Source of the DNA: Acholoe squamosa
Lineage: Eukaryota > Annelida > Polychaeta > Phyllodocida > Polynoidae
Assembly: GCA_949317995.1 (NCBI GenBank)
Contig: OX439040.1
Coordinates: 71,521,972 to 71,585,971 of the forward strand
Length of the DNA stretch: 64,000 bases
Direction of reading: 5' to 3'
The position numbers and the translations under genes were made by a program. This document shows positions 41,601-53,600 of this stretch, one piece after another. The notes under the pieces were generated by a model. It saw only the letters and a list, made by a program, of their open reading frames with translations. It was not told the DNA's origin and searched no databases. The first letter of the stretch is position 1. Each line of letters opens with the position of its first letter.

Positions 41601-44600
41601 GTGGAGCCTGCAACTGTGTTCTTAAGGAGTGAACTCCTCATGTTATTGAGTCTCCAGGGGGTTTTGGCGCTCAGGATTAGGGAGTCAGATATTTTTATTG
41701 CCATTTCCTTTGGGGTCTGTGTTTTTGCATCCAAACTGTTGAGTGCTGATATCAGTGGTCTGGCTGCAAATTGGAAGGCCCATTGCATGGACTCATAGGG
41801 TGCAACCCTGTGCACAGTCTGCTGCCTGTATTTGGGGTCCTTAGCTTCCAGCTCGTCAAGGATCTCTTGGTTTATTCTCGTCTTGTGGAGACTGTCCAGG
41901 TTGTCTGGTCTGGGGTATTTCTCATACAGTGTTGCTGTGTCTGTCTTCCCCAGGGGTGCCTTGTATATGTCGCTGATCAGTGTTTTTACATTGGCCCTTA
42001 CAGGACCTGTAGTTTTGTCCATGGGCTCCTCTTTAGGTATCTTTACTGCTGTTAGTGGTGAGTCCAGCACTTCCCCCTCCTCCAGCTAGGCTCTGTGTGC
42101 CACCAGGTGGCGGTTGAGTGCCTCCGGGTGGTGTGACGCCAGCCCTGGTGTTGTCTGCTGTGGAGGCGGGTTCTGGGGAGGTAAGGTCCTCCTGTGTTTG
42201 GTGGTGTGTTCCCCGTCCACTCTGTATCTAGGTCGCAGGTAGTATTCCATGTCTGCCTCAGGTGATATGGAGTGTACTGGCCTTCTTGGCCCTCCCTACT
42301 GTAGGTTGCTGTAGTGTGGGGCCGGATAGCCATTTTGTCTGTGGTCGAAGGTAATGTCCCTGTAACCCTGGAGTGGCATCCTTTGGTAGTGGACCCCAAA
42401 TGTAGGTCGCCTCACCAAGTAGGCTACCCTGCCTCTAGGGTCATCTTGCGCCCTTGAGTCGGGTGTGTATCTGGTGTACCCCGCTCTGGTGTGGTGGAGT
42501 TGGTGCTGTGTGAGGTGTAGGTGCCTGGGCCTCTTCCACTGTACTCCAGTATTTTCTGCTGCTGCTCACACCTCCATCTCGGCTGGACTTTTGGTGGAGT
42601 ATCTTTGGTCAGGTAGCACGTCCTGTGGCCATCTCACCAGTGGCTCATTCTGGAAGTCTATGGGGCCCTGCAGTGGCTGCAGCAGGGGCATCTCTTTGCT
42701 GTACTCCCTGAGAATTTGTATGTGATCCTCCACCTGACCTGACCTGCCAGTGTAGGTTGCTTAGTTTCTGGTTCTATCCCTTCCTCAGATATCAAAATCA
42801 AATTGTTGTGTTGGGATGTCACCCTGGGCGTCAGCATTAGTGCTGCTGTCAGATATAAAACTGGATTGGGTCGTACATGCCCTGTTTACAGCTATAATTT
42901 CCTCCAGGACGCTGTTGCTTGGGGATGATCCCCTGGGGGGTAAATTCTCACAGTGTTTAGCAACCTACACCATATGTTAGCTTATGAAATGGACAAAAAG
43001 ATAAGATAGGTCCACATAAACATAGTCAGGCTAGATTTTGCGCAAATTGCCATGGTAACCGGGTAGTGATTTTTGCATATGCGCCTGATCAGCGCATGAA
43101 TACACATCTCTTCACCCCCATAAACTTCCACTTTTTTATGTTTTGAACAAAATTCTTCTGGGACTATAGAAACACTTGTACTCATCATTCTGATACAAAA
43201 TAACAATGGGTTTGGCCTCTCTTTCCCTCCCCTAGGGCCAAATTCCTCAAAATAACTAAGTTTAGAAGGGACTGTTTGGCCAGTAAACCCGAAAGTGGTC
43301 AAATTTAGGGTGGTGACACCTTAGAGCGGCCTGATGAGTAGTTTTATGGCCCTTCACCTGTTTTTCACAGATCCTTGGATCAGAGGCAGAAGCTCGCTCA
43401 CTCTGTTTGCTCAGGGTGGCAGCTGTTGGTCATGCTTCGATACACACACGGTGTGTGTAGGCATTTTATGGCCTCCAGGTGCTTTGAAGCCGGTCGCCTT
43501 GGTTGTAGGGATGTATAGGGCTAGTCCCCATAGTTCCCCCCCCCCCCGAGCCCGGAGCCCTGGCCCCTACCGGCCTAAGGCAATGTAGGTTCTGTTGAGG
43601 CCGCCTTGTATTGGGCTTGAGGGGGAAGGAGTCTAGCTCCTACCTCCAAGGCGGTCGCTGTAAGAATGACAACCTGCAAGCGAGGTCCTGCTATATATCA
43701 TAGCTACCTCTGGCTTAAATGCCACTCTGTGAAATAATTGCACCGGTATTACTGCCCTACCAAACCCTATGTAATTACTGCCTTAAGTGCTAAGCATACA
43801 GAGTAGTCATAGTGTGTTACCAACGATCACCTACTCTGATATTGAGGGTTTCAAGTTAAGTATTACTGGATTTGTCTAGTCATACTATCTTGAGAAATGC
43901 CCTGCTGAATGTCACTTGAAAGAGGTTATCCAGGAAGGCAATTCTCAAGATGGTACGACTAGGCCCCTTCATATCATAGTGGAATCCCTGTGATGCTATT
44001 ATAGCCTGCATCAAGTGGTCACTAATGATTGCTCTGGTACAATTGCTCTACCAAATCCTATATGATTACTAAAAGTAAGTGCTGAGCGTACAGAGCATCA
44101 CCTATACGATCTAATTTTGAGGGTTTCAAGTTGTAAATGTGTGTCCAGTCATGCCATGATGTGAAATGCATTCCTGGAGTAGACGACTTTAGGGAGCAAC
44201 CATCCAAGTCGGTGAGACTTCAGTAGTCTAACACACCGCTCGGCACTGCTGTGAACCAGTCCAGTGGTTGAAGGGGAAAGGTCCCATTCCTCAGTGGTTA
44301 TTGAGATTGACATCTTTGCCTGAAGACACAACTCCTTAGATGTAAAAGGAAATGCACCTGTGGTTTGTTCATCATTTTGAGGCGTTTGATATTTTTTCAA
44401 GACCCCCATTAACACTTAACACCTGCCGCTTCATTGTGCTTCAAAAGGTTCTCCTGGCCAGATGTCCAGGTTGTTAATTCAAAAGATCCTGAGATCGCTA
44501 CCTCAGCAATCTTAGGAATTATTCTGCCTTATCCTATTAAGCGATCTTAAGATTAGACTGTGTTCACTTTTCCTAGCCAGCACTAAGATCGCATCGATCT

Positions 44601-47600
44601 TAGCCTCAGCCCTCCTACACTATTCTAAGAAGTACTGACGGGGCACAGGGGTAAGATTCCCAAAATAAAGGAATAGCTGTGGTGTCACTCTTCTTCACAA
44701 CAGTGTTTATACCATCGTTCCTGTCCCCATATGGGCTAACAAAAGAGCACAGGGTGCAGTTGACCCCGTACAGTATTCAAGAGCTGTTCCAATGAATGTA
44801 TGATTTATGCTTGCCTATTAGAAGCATTGTGCCCCCCCAGGACAAAGAGAGAGAAGGGAAGAATTACCATACAGTGCACCTAATGCATGAGTAGCCCTAA
44901 GAGTAGAAATCCCAGGATCTTTTGAATTAACCTCCAGGTCAGTCTCTCTTCCCGGGTCTGGAAAACTTGCCCTCATCAGCCCCCCTCTCAAAACCTTTTG
45001 TAATGGGCATCAATGCTTCAGTGCATCATGGTGGGCCTCTGGTTGTGCATCACATTAATAGTGCATTCAACCTCCAGCAATGCACCGGTGTGCCATGCTG
45101 CCATACATTAGATTTTAGGTATATCTCAAAAAAGACCATCCCATGCACAAGGCACTGCCATGAAATTCTAGGGCAGAAGATGGGAAATTAAAGAATTCAT
45201 TTGAAAGATTAGCCTTTGTGGACTTTATCTTCAAGATAATGTACATCAAAGTTGAGGACATACCCCAAATTCCTGCCCTTGGCGGAGAACGCTGACCTTG
45301 TTCATCCATCCTTTAGCGTCACGAGTGATTATGGCCACTGACAGAAACAGAACAGAAGAAAATAAGTACAGTGAAAAATGTAAAAAGGGGGTGCAAAACA
45401 AGCTTTACAAAAAAACATAAGGTTGGAAAGGGGCTGCAAGAGGCTGCATGGCTTTTTGGGAACAGGATGTTATTTTTCAAACTAATTTTCCTCTTGTCAA
45501 CTGCCCCCCCCCCCCAATCACTTCAACTGCAGCAGAATTAAATGATGGTTCAAGGAGAGTCATACACAAGTATAATGCTTGGAAAATGGGTCAAGCTTTT
45601 GGTCAAGTACCCCACGTATAAGGCACGTCTTATACTATACTATTCTATACTATACTACACTTCTTGTGTGTCTTTAGGTTGGGGAATATATTTTCCTAAA
45701 AACTTCCTAAGACTCTTCCAACCCCATTATTGCATTGGTATATTGGGCGAGGAAAGACTCTGAGGTGCTCATGTATTTCGAATTTTGAAAATCCATCAAT
45801 TAGAAGTCAAGGGTGATCTTGTACATGTGCAGTCTAAGATGCGAAAGGTTTTTCCCCCTGCAGGCCATTCTTAGCATTCCACAGGCCCAGATTGATTTTG
45901 ACAGGACCGAATTACCTCAAGATTATCATTGTCAGGAAAGGAATAATGAAAAACAAGAATTAACCTCCTATTTTAATTATTTGACTTTAATCATTTCAAA
46001 CATTAATGCTTTTACTTTTTGGCTGTAAAGACCTTGATAATTTTTGGATTTGCCAGACGTAAAAACGAAAATGTAACCCAAAGGTCCAAAGATTACAGTC
46101 ATGACATTCAGTACTGCACTCTGGTAATTTCCGCGGGCCCCGCAGTGATTTTGCCGGCAAAAGCCGGTGTTTCTGTATTGATTGCATAGAGTGAGTATAT
46201 CTTATATACAAGTATATATTTACATGTTCCGTTCATGATGAAGTAGATACCACTGGCATGGTGCCCCTGCTGTACGATGGTCCTACCAGGTCTGTACCTG
46301 TACATGAAAGATGGGAGAGAGATGACAAAAATATTTTCCTGACCTTTTACCTTGATAAGGAGGGCAAGGTGAAATGACCCAGATATTTTGTCCAAAGTTT
46401 GTAAATGATCAATCTTATTGGTTGTTTAATTGGTGAATGTTCAGATTTCTAGTGATCCTTCTGTAATCTTGGGTAATTTTTAACTTCTTTTGAAAAACGT
46501 CAATGTTCAGCCATTTTGCACAAGGTGTTACAACTAAGACATGGATTGTTGGAATCAGCATAATTCATTTTAGGAAATATGACACCCTTAGACATTTAAA
46601 TACCCTTCAAGGTAGAAGAGGCCTCCATCTTCTGGCATTTATCTTTAATGACCAATGCACAACACAAGCATTAGTAAGAGCTGGTGTATAATACTTTTTT
46701 TTACATATCCTTAGGCTCCTCACTATGATTGGAAGGACAGCCATCGTATTGTGTTAAGAAATTACCTCCTTCAGCAGGACAATTGTACTCACTTAGCATA
46801 ATTGGCCACTCTGCACAGTTGTCGCTGCATCTCCCTTGGATAGTATTTGAAGGAACGAATCCACCTCAAAGCAACCATCAACTGGAAAGTGAATTCGAAT
46901 TCGCCATTGTTGTTTTGATAGAAAAAAATGTAATAGATTTATAGACCAATGGATCATATATAGAAAAGTAGGACACTTGAAAGAAGATGCACACATTTCT
47001 AGATTTTGGCTCAAGTTTTGAGTATTTTCTAAGCCTCCTGACTGCAACCGACTAAAGGTAACTGTAGAGGTGGTACCGCCCTAATTCAGCCACTTCCAGG
47101 TAGAATGGCCAAATAGTTCCTCAGAAATTTTGTTATTTCAAGGAATTCAGACCATTTGTGAGGAGAGAAAGGCTTAAACCCATGGTTATTTGGTATCAAA
47201 ATAATCAGGAAGTGTTTTTCTTTAGCCCAGAGTTAATTTTGATATCAAGAAAACAGAGGAAATTACCATATAGTGTATTCCTACACTAGTCAGGTCTCAC
47301 TGCTCAAAATCAGTGTGGTGGTTGCCATGGCATTTTAAAAAGAATATCAAGCCTGACTTTTATATTCTGGACCTACTGCATAATTTTCTCCATTTCAAAA
47401 GCTAAATTTTGGTGTATTGTGCTAAGCTGTCAGGGAATTTTAAGTATTTCAAATGTTACAGCCAAGGTCGCGAACACTGGTATTTTCTGGTCTACACCGG
47501 GTATTTAGGGTGGTACCACCTAGATGGGCCACACTTGATCGGTATCTAAAGCCATGCAGCCTCTTAATAATATATCAAAAGTAGAACATGTGAAAAAATC

Positions 47601-50600
47601 GGTTGCATTAGTGCCAAGCTGACTGAGTTCCGTCCGAGGAACCAGCATTTTGATACAATTCGGTCCCATGAGGAACATGTTTGATATTGACTAATTCAAT
47701 GTGACAAGCTGGCCACTTGGTCCCATCTCCTGTCACCTTAATCAAAGAGATTTTAGCCCTAAGAATACCTACTGACAGCCACAGACCATGGTACATTGAA
47801 TCACTGCCATACTATCACACACCTAGCATATATGATAAGCACCCTAGATATGGCCACATTTGTGGGAAGATTTTGTTACTCGTCTATAAGACACTTTCCT
47901 TGCGTTTAAGGCACTGGCCATTTATGAAAAATAAAACAAATTATTGTTTAATGCAAAGCAGGGTCTGTCCTTGTGTATAGCCGGGTCGTCTGCTTGGGGT
48001 ATTAGGGTTAAATGGTTTAATGTTTTATTCATCTTACACGCTGTAGCTCCTGCTCCGTCCGGGTGACTCTTGTCTTCACCAGCGTCTTCTTACATTCAGG
48101 AGAAATCACAATCTACAAAAAAAAGTAACACTATCAAATGATATTTTACTTCAGAATTGAGGGAGGCTACATCAAAATCAAATTGAATGTATACAGTTCA
48201 GGTGTTACTCTATAAGTAGGTTATAATAGGTACCGCTATGTATGAGCATAGGTTTGCATGTAAAAACTGACTTAAAGTGGATGGCGCCCATGGTATCAAA
48301 GAAGCTAAATTTTCACCAAACTTTTGTGACAAGATCCAAATGATATATACTTTCCAATGGTGATGAGAAAATATAGGGGTCCCAGGCAATTTTTAAAGAT
48401 ATTTATCCATGAAAATACTGTGAACATACTATAGGTTTCTACAGCATTTCACGTTAATAATGTGTAGAATGACGTTGAAGAATAGCTAAATTTCTGTATA
48501 ACTTTCCCAGAATATTATCATCAACCTTCTGCACCCAAACAATGTATTACCACCATGTGGTCCCAAGCACTTTTGTACTGTTTTTCTACATCGAGAAGAA
48601 AATGTTATGAAAATAATAGAACTACATTATACAGGTTATATACTGCTCCTGTACCCCAACACAACCAGCTGACTTGGTGGCCTAATCAGTAAGTGTGCCA
48701 TGTGTACACACAGAAGGTTGAGGGTTTGCCCCAGCTTCATGCCCTGGGTCCTATGATTTTGTAGTCTGTCTATAAGCCATAGATAAGTACATATGAGCAG
48801 AAACCTGCGCACCTGACGTGTTTGGCATGGTAGTCATCCACCTTAAGGGTGTTTGTAGCTGAAAGGCACCTGTAGCCTGACAGCATCTGTATCCTAAAGG
48901 CATTTGTAGTCTAAAGACATGTAGCCTTAATGCATTTGTGCTGTAAAGGCATACTTTTAGCCTACAGTCTCCATGCGTGCCTTTTGGCTACTAATGGATA
49001 CTGGGTTGGAGCCTAAAGACATGTTTGTAGCCTAAAGACTCTGCACGTTGAGGGGTGATATGGATCGTTGATCATAAGGGTTTGAGCAATACCAACCCAA
49101 GCTATTTAGAATAAATACACTGTCCACTACACCAATACCAGTACATCATAAGATGACTCAATCTTAGTGAAGGAATTGCATAGTGGTTTCCCCTAAGTGC
49201 AAGTGCACCTGTGAGGAACACTCCTCCTGTCAAGAGGGAATGTACCTGCTGAGAGTCCTTGAGGGCTCTTGAGGCTACTCATGTGTTAAGTGCACTTGAA
49301 TACTGTACAAGCTCAACTGCACCCTATACTCTACAAGTAGCTCATATACGGAAGGGGATCGCTTGTGTATTCACTCTTGTGAAAAGGAGTAAATCCACTG
49401 CTATTCCTTTATTTTAGGTCTCTTGTCCCTGTGCACAATGTGTTCTGTTTGGAATAGTGTAGGCTAAGACAAGTGGGATCATAGTGCTGTCTGTCAAAAG
49501 GCAAGGCAGTCTAATCTTAAGATCGCTTAATTGGATAAGGCAGAAAAATTCCAAAGATCGCAGGGGTAGCGATCAAAGGGCCTTTTGAATTAATCTCCAG
49601 GCCTCCACTTGTGAAACATGGGCGTATGTGTCACATGCAGCATTGCAAAATCCATTGTTCTAGGCAACATAGGTGCGTCAATGGCGCAATATTGACATAA
49701 AATTGCAGCAACATTCACACAAAATTGATGTGTGATATAGATAACAACAAATAGAAGATAAAAAAGATTTGGAGTTTTGCCTGTGGCGCATACACCCGCG
49801 TTTCCCGAGTGCAGCTTGGACAATAGATGTTGAGTGCCTTACATCTCGCTTGACGCGATAGTAGTTGACATTAAACTGACTGCATGCATTGTTCACTTCG
49901 TCCTGCTGCCATGCAGAAATCACGTCTTTTTTCACATTACCCAACATTCTGCAAGTATTCAAAATACAGTGATGTGCTTCCATTTTAATTGTAATTGTAT
50001 GCTTTAAAATATAAAAGGTGTTTCTGTCAAGGACATGTTGAATGGGGCTTAGACTGTATAATTACTTTGAGCGGGCTTTGTGGTTGATTGAGGCTTTGCT
50101 ATATTGAGGGTGACATAGATTCTAATTAGAATACAATACATTGCACATATAAAAAAATATGGAGAAATGTATCTTACAGATAGTTGATAATGATTTATAT
50201 TATGATAAAAAAAATCATACATTTGCTATATCAATATAGACATTGCATCATATCATGTAACACTTAAGGGAAAATGTTTATGTGGGGATTTCATGTATAT
50301 CGGTGTATCCAGGAGGTTAATTCAAAAGATCCTGGGATTTCTACCCCTGCGATCTTAGTGTAGGCACATAAGACCTGGCCAGTCTACTCTAATGTAGTGG
50401 TTGCAGGCCTGTCAGGAATAGCAAGTCCTGAGATCACTTCACTATTCCTTTTCCAGCACTAAGATCACTGCGATCTTAGTGAAAGAATTGCATAGTGGTT
50501 TAACCTGAGTACAAGAGCACAAGTTTACAGGGAACACTCCTGAGCGAAAGAGTGAATAGCCTGCTGCATACATATACATGGAGGGAGGACATTTGCTGAG

Positions 50601-53600
50601 TGTCCTTGAGGGCTCTTAGGGCTACTCATGTGTTAAGTGCACTGTAAGGTAATTATTCCCTTCTCTCTCTTTGTCCTGAGGGGGCACACTGTTTCTAATA
50701 GGCAAGCATAAATCATACATTTGTCATACTAGTAATTGGCATGATCAAGTTGTCATATGAGAAATATCATATGACTAGTGGTGTATGGAGTAAATACATC
50801 AGGCTCATAATAAATAGTGTTATTTCCAGTTGTCACTGGTTTATTCAGCTTTAGGCAACATGTAAGAAATATCAATCATACAGTAGTTAGTATGTAGGTA
50901 ATTTGCACATACAGTAAACATACAGTAATTTATAAAGTATAATGTTCAGTTCCACTCCACCTGTGAGGTAATAATAATACAATGTCCAGCATACTTCTAG
51001 GTGGGTTCCCACACCTAGCTCCTGACCTGCTGCTTAGAGGAATAATGTAATAATGGATAACTTTACCCTCTGGTGGAAGTCTTGAAGAAGATAGCCTCTG
51101 GCCACTAATGGTAGGAAACCAATGCCTGTCTAGCATAGTTTCACCATAGTGCAGTGGTATAGCAGGTAGCAGGAGATGACTGGAGATGTTACCTCTAGAG
51201 CGGTTCTTGGTGATGTGTCCTCCTGGAGGTGCAGACAGGCTATTTGTAGCAAATCTTGGAAAAGCACCTCCAGACTGACTGGAGCCAGCAGCATCTGCCT
51301 AACTCTACAATTGTTTGAGGGGACTCTTTCAAGTGTCACAGGGGGACAAAGGACCCCCATGGACGCCGCTATGCCCCCCATTGTCTTGGTCGGTTCTGCA
51401 TCTTTAGACCCTCATATCTCGGTCGTTTATGCGTTTATAACCGCCATTTTGAGCATGCGCGGAGTTGAATATGCCAAGTTTATAATGCCCGCTGAATAGG
51501 CGCGTAACTCGCGCCGGTTTGTCTGTAGTGCACTCGGAGCTCCTTTCAGTCTCCATGGCATAACTTCCTTAATAATGGGAGTTCCGCCTTAATCTTGGGC
51601 TCATTTTGACTGTCTAATTATGGGCTTTCCATAAATGCTTTGATATTTGACCTAGCTTGCTCAGGAGCGACGCTAGAGCGACCGGAAGGTTATGGCGTCG
51701 TGCTTATGTAACCCATTGTTCAGTCCTTAGAGTGCTCAGACACTCATGACGGCGTCAGCGGTGCTCAGGCACCCGTGACGGCCGGTTGCATTCACTTACA
51801 AGTTATTAATTTGTGCATTGAACCATGAGGTCGCACACTGAGACCCTTATTCTTATTATATTGTGCAGTGAACCATTAGGTCGGAGCCTTTGATGTCAGA
51901 GAGAGTGTTTGTAACTGACCTGGCTGGTGTGCAGTGGGGCATGAACGCTCTTATACAAAGTTTGAGCGCTCTTATAGCTCTTAGAACCAACCTATGTATT
52001 AATTTCATAGATATCCTTTGATTAATACAAAATATGTTACAATTTATGGAATAATAAAATGGTATATCATAGAATACTCCCTCTCCCCCGAAAGAATGCG
52101 AAACTCCGTCATTTCGCCGAGGGAATGTACAATTTATACAATTTTTACCTTATTTTGGAGTTATATACTGTTTTGTAAGAGGATTTGAAGTGATGGGGAG
52201 TGCTTCAAATGCAATTTTTGTGGTAGAGCTTTGTCAGTATAAACAATTTTCTCCTGGGTATAAGTACATTTCCGAGTTTCTATATCTTACCATACCTGAG
52301 CTTATTTGCTTATGTGACATCAATATTGGGTACAATTTCCCATTTTTATGTACAACATACAATTTGGCAAATAGTGTGCAATTTTGGCAATCAATATTCA
52401 ATTTAGCGTGCAAATTGAACATAAATGACAATTTCAGTGTGCAAATTTACAATTTCGCGTGTAATTGCGTTCAATTGACAATTTCAGTATGCAAATATAT
52501 AATTTTTGCGTACATTTGGCAATTTGAGTGTGCAAATATATAATTTTCGCGTATATTTGGCAATTTTAGTGTGCAAATATATAATTTCGCGTACATTTGG
52601 CAATTTTTAGTGTGCAAATATATAATTTCGCGTGCATTTGGCAATTTTAGTGTCCAAATATATAATTTCGCGTGCATTTGGCAATTTTAGTATGCAAATA
52701 TATAATTTTTGCGTACATTTGGCAATTTTTGGGGTACAAATATATAATTTTTGCGTACATTTCACAGTTTTAGTATGCCAATGTATAATTTTGCGTTCAA
52801 TTGATAGTTTCTGTATGTACATATATAATTTTGCGTACAGCTTGGATACACATAGAAATGTTGATTTTCTAAAAATCTGACTTCAGTGTATGAATTGGGT
52901 ACAGACATACAGTATAATGTGCAACATATAATTCAAATGTAAATTGGATACAACTTACAATCTAGTGTGCAAACATGCAATCTTTGTGTGCAAAATTGGG
53001 TACAAGTGTACAATCTGGTGTGCAAACATACAATTTTAGTGTGCAAATTGGGTACAAGCGTACAATCTGGTGTGCAAATATACAATTTTAGTGTGCAAAT
53101 TGGGTACGAGCGTACAATCTGGTGTGCAAATATACAGTTTTAGTGTGCAAATTGGGTACGAGCGTACAATCTGGTGTGCAAACATACAATTTTAGTGTGC
53201 AAATTGGGTACAAGCGTACAATCTGGTGTGCAAACATACAATTTTGTGTGCAAATTGGGTACAAACGTACAATCTAGATTACACTATTCAATTTATGGGA
53301 TTTGAGACAAATTTTTCCGAGGGCCGGAAAAACAAAGTACTTCATGTACAATAGGCTTGTTTGTCTCTGAGTTACTCATTGATTTTGCTGTATGGGTGTA
53401 TTAATTGGCAATTTCGGCAGTGGGCCGCTGCTTAATTGACTTTTCCCCTAGCCTTTTGAGTATGTGCGGAGTTGAATATGCCAAGTTTATAATGCCCGCT
53501 GGATAGGCGCGTAACTCGCGCCGGTTTGTCTGTAGTGCACTCGGAGCTCCTTTCAGTCTCCATGGCATAACTTCCTTAATAATGGGAGTTCCGCCTTGAT

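Larger units (their letters stand above)
39551..43734 (-). mobile_element. DIRS-type tyrosine-recombinase retrotransposon, internally deleted
   Basis: About 4.2 kb. Inverted termini (39592-39648 and 43668-43724) share an exact 30-bp core beginning TATATAGCAGGACCTCGCTT. An internal complementary region (39726-39738, TACCCCTATGGCT) mirrors the outer terminus (39599-39611), the hallmark layout of DIRS elements. On the minus strand lie a gag-like frame (41321-42251) and the last part of a tyrosine recombinase (40311-40451). The interval between them is only 0.9 kb and has no reverse transcriptase or RNase H, so most of pol is deleted. No target duplication is evident, as expected for recombinase insertion. 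Confidence 0.75.
39449..43903. mobile_element. MITE family C copy split by the DIRS element
   Basis: The left half (39449-39550) starts GGAAGGCATTTATCAAGATG and stops inside the conserved CTAGTGGTTGCTAAT. The right half resumes at about 43735 with AATTGCACCGGTATTACTGC and ends CTTGAGAAATGCCCTGC. Joined across the gap they match the intact copy at 43931-44176. Confidence 0.75.
37281..45263. other. Intron 9 of the CNBD2-like gene
   Basis: Holds the DIRS-type element (39551-43734) nested in a family C MITE, a second family C copy, a family B copy (44467-44937) and a small MITE (37579-37687). No host exon seen. Confidence 0.65.

Noticed and set aside
41343-42089. Several long plus-strand frames
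   Set aside because: Antisense shadows of the DIRS gag-like frame.
52190-52880. Frames of 65-117 codons on both strands
   Set aside because: Made by the 40-bp AT-rich tandem repeat.
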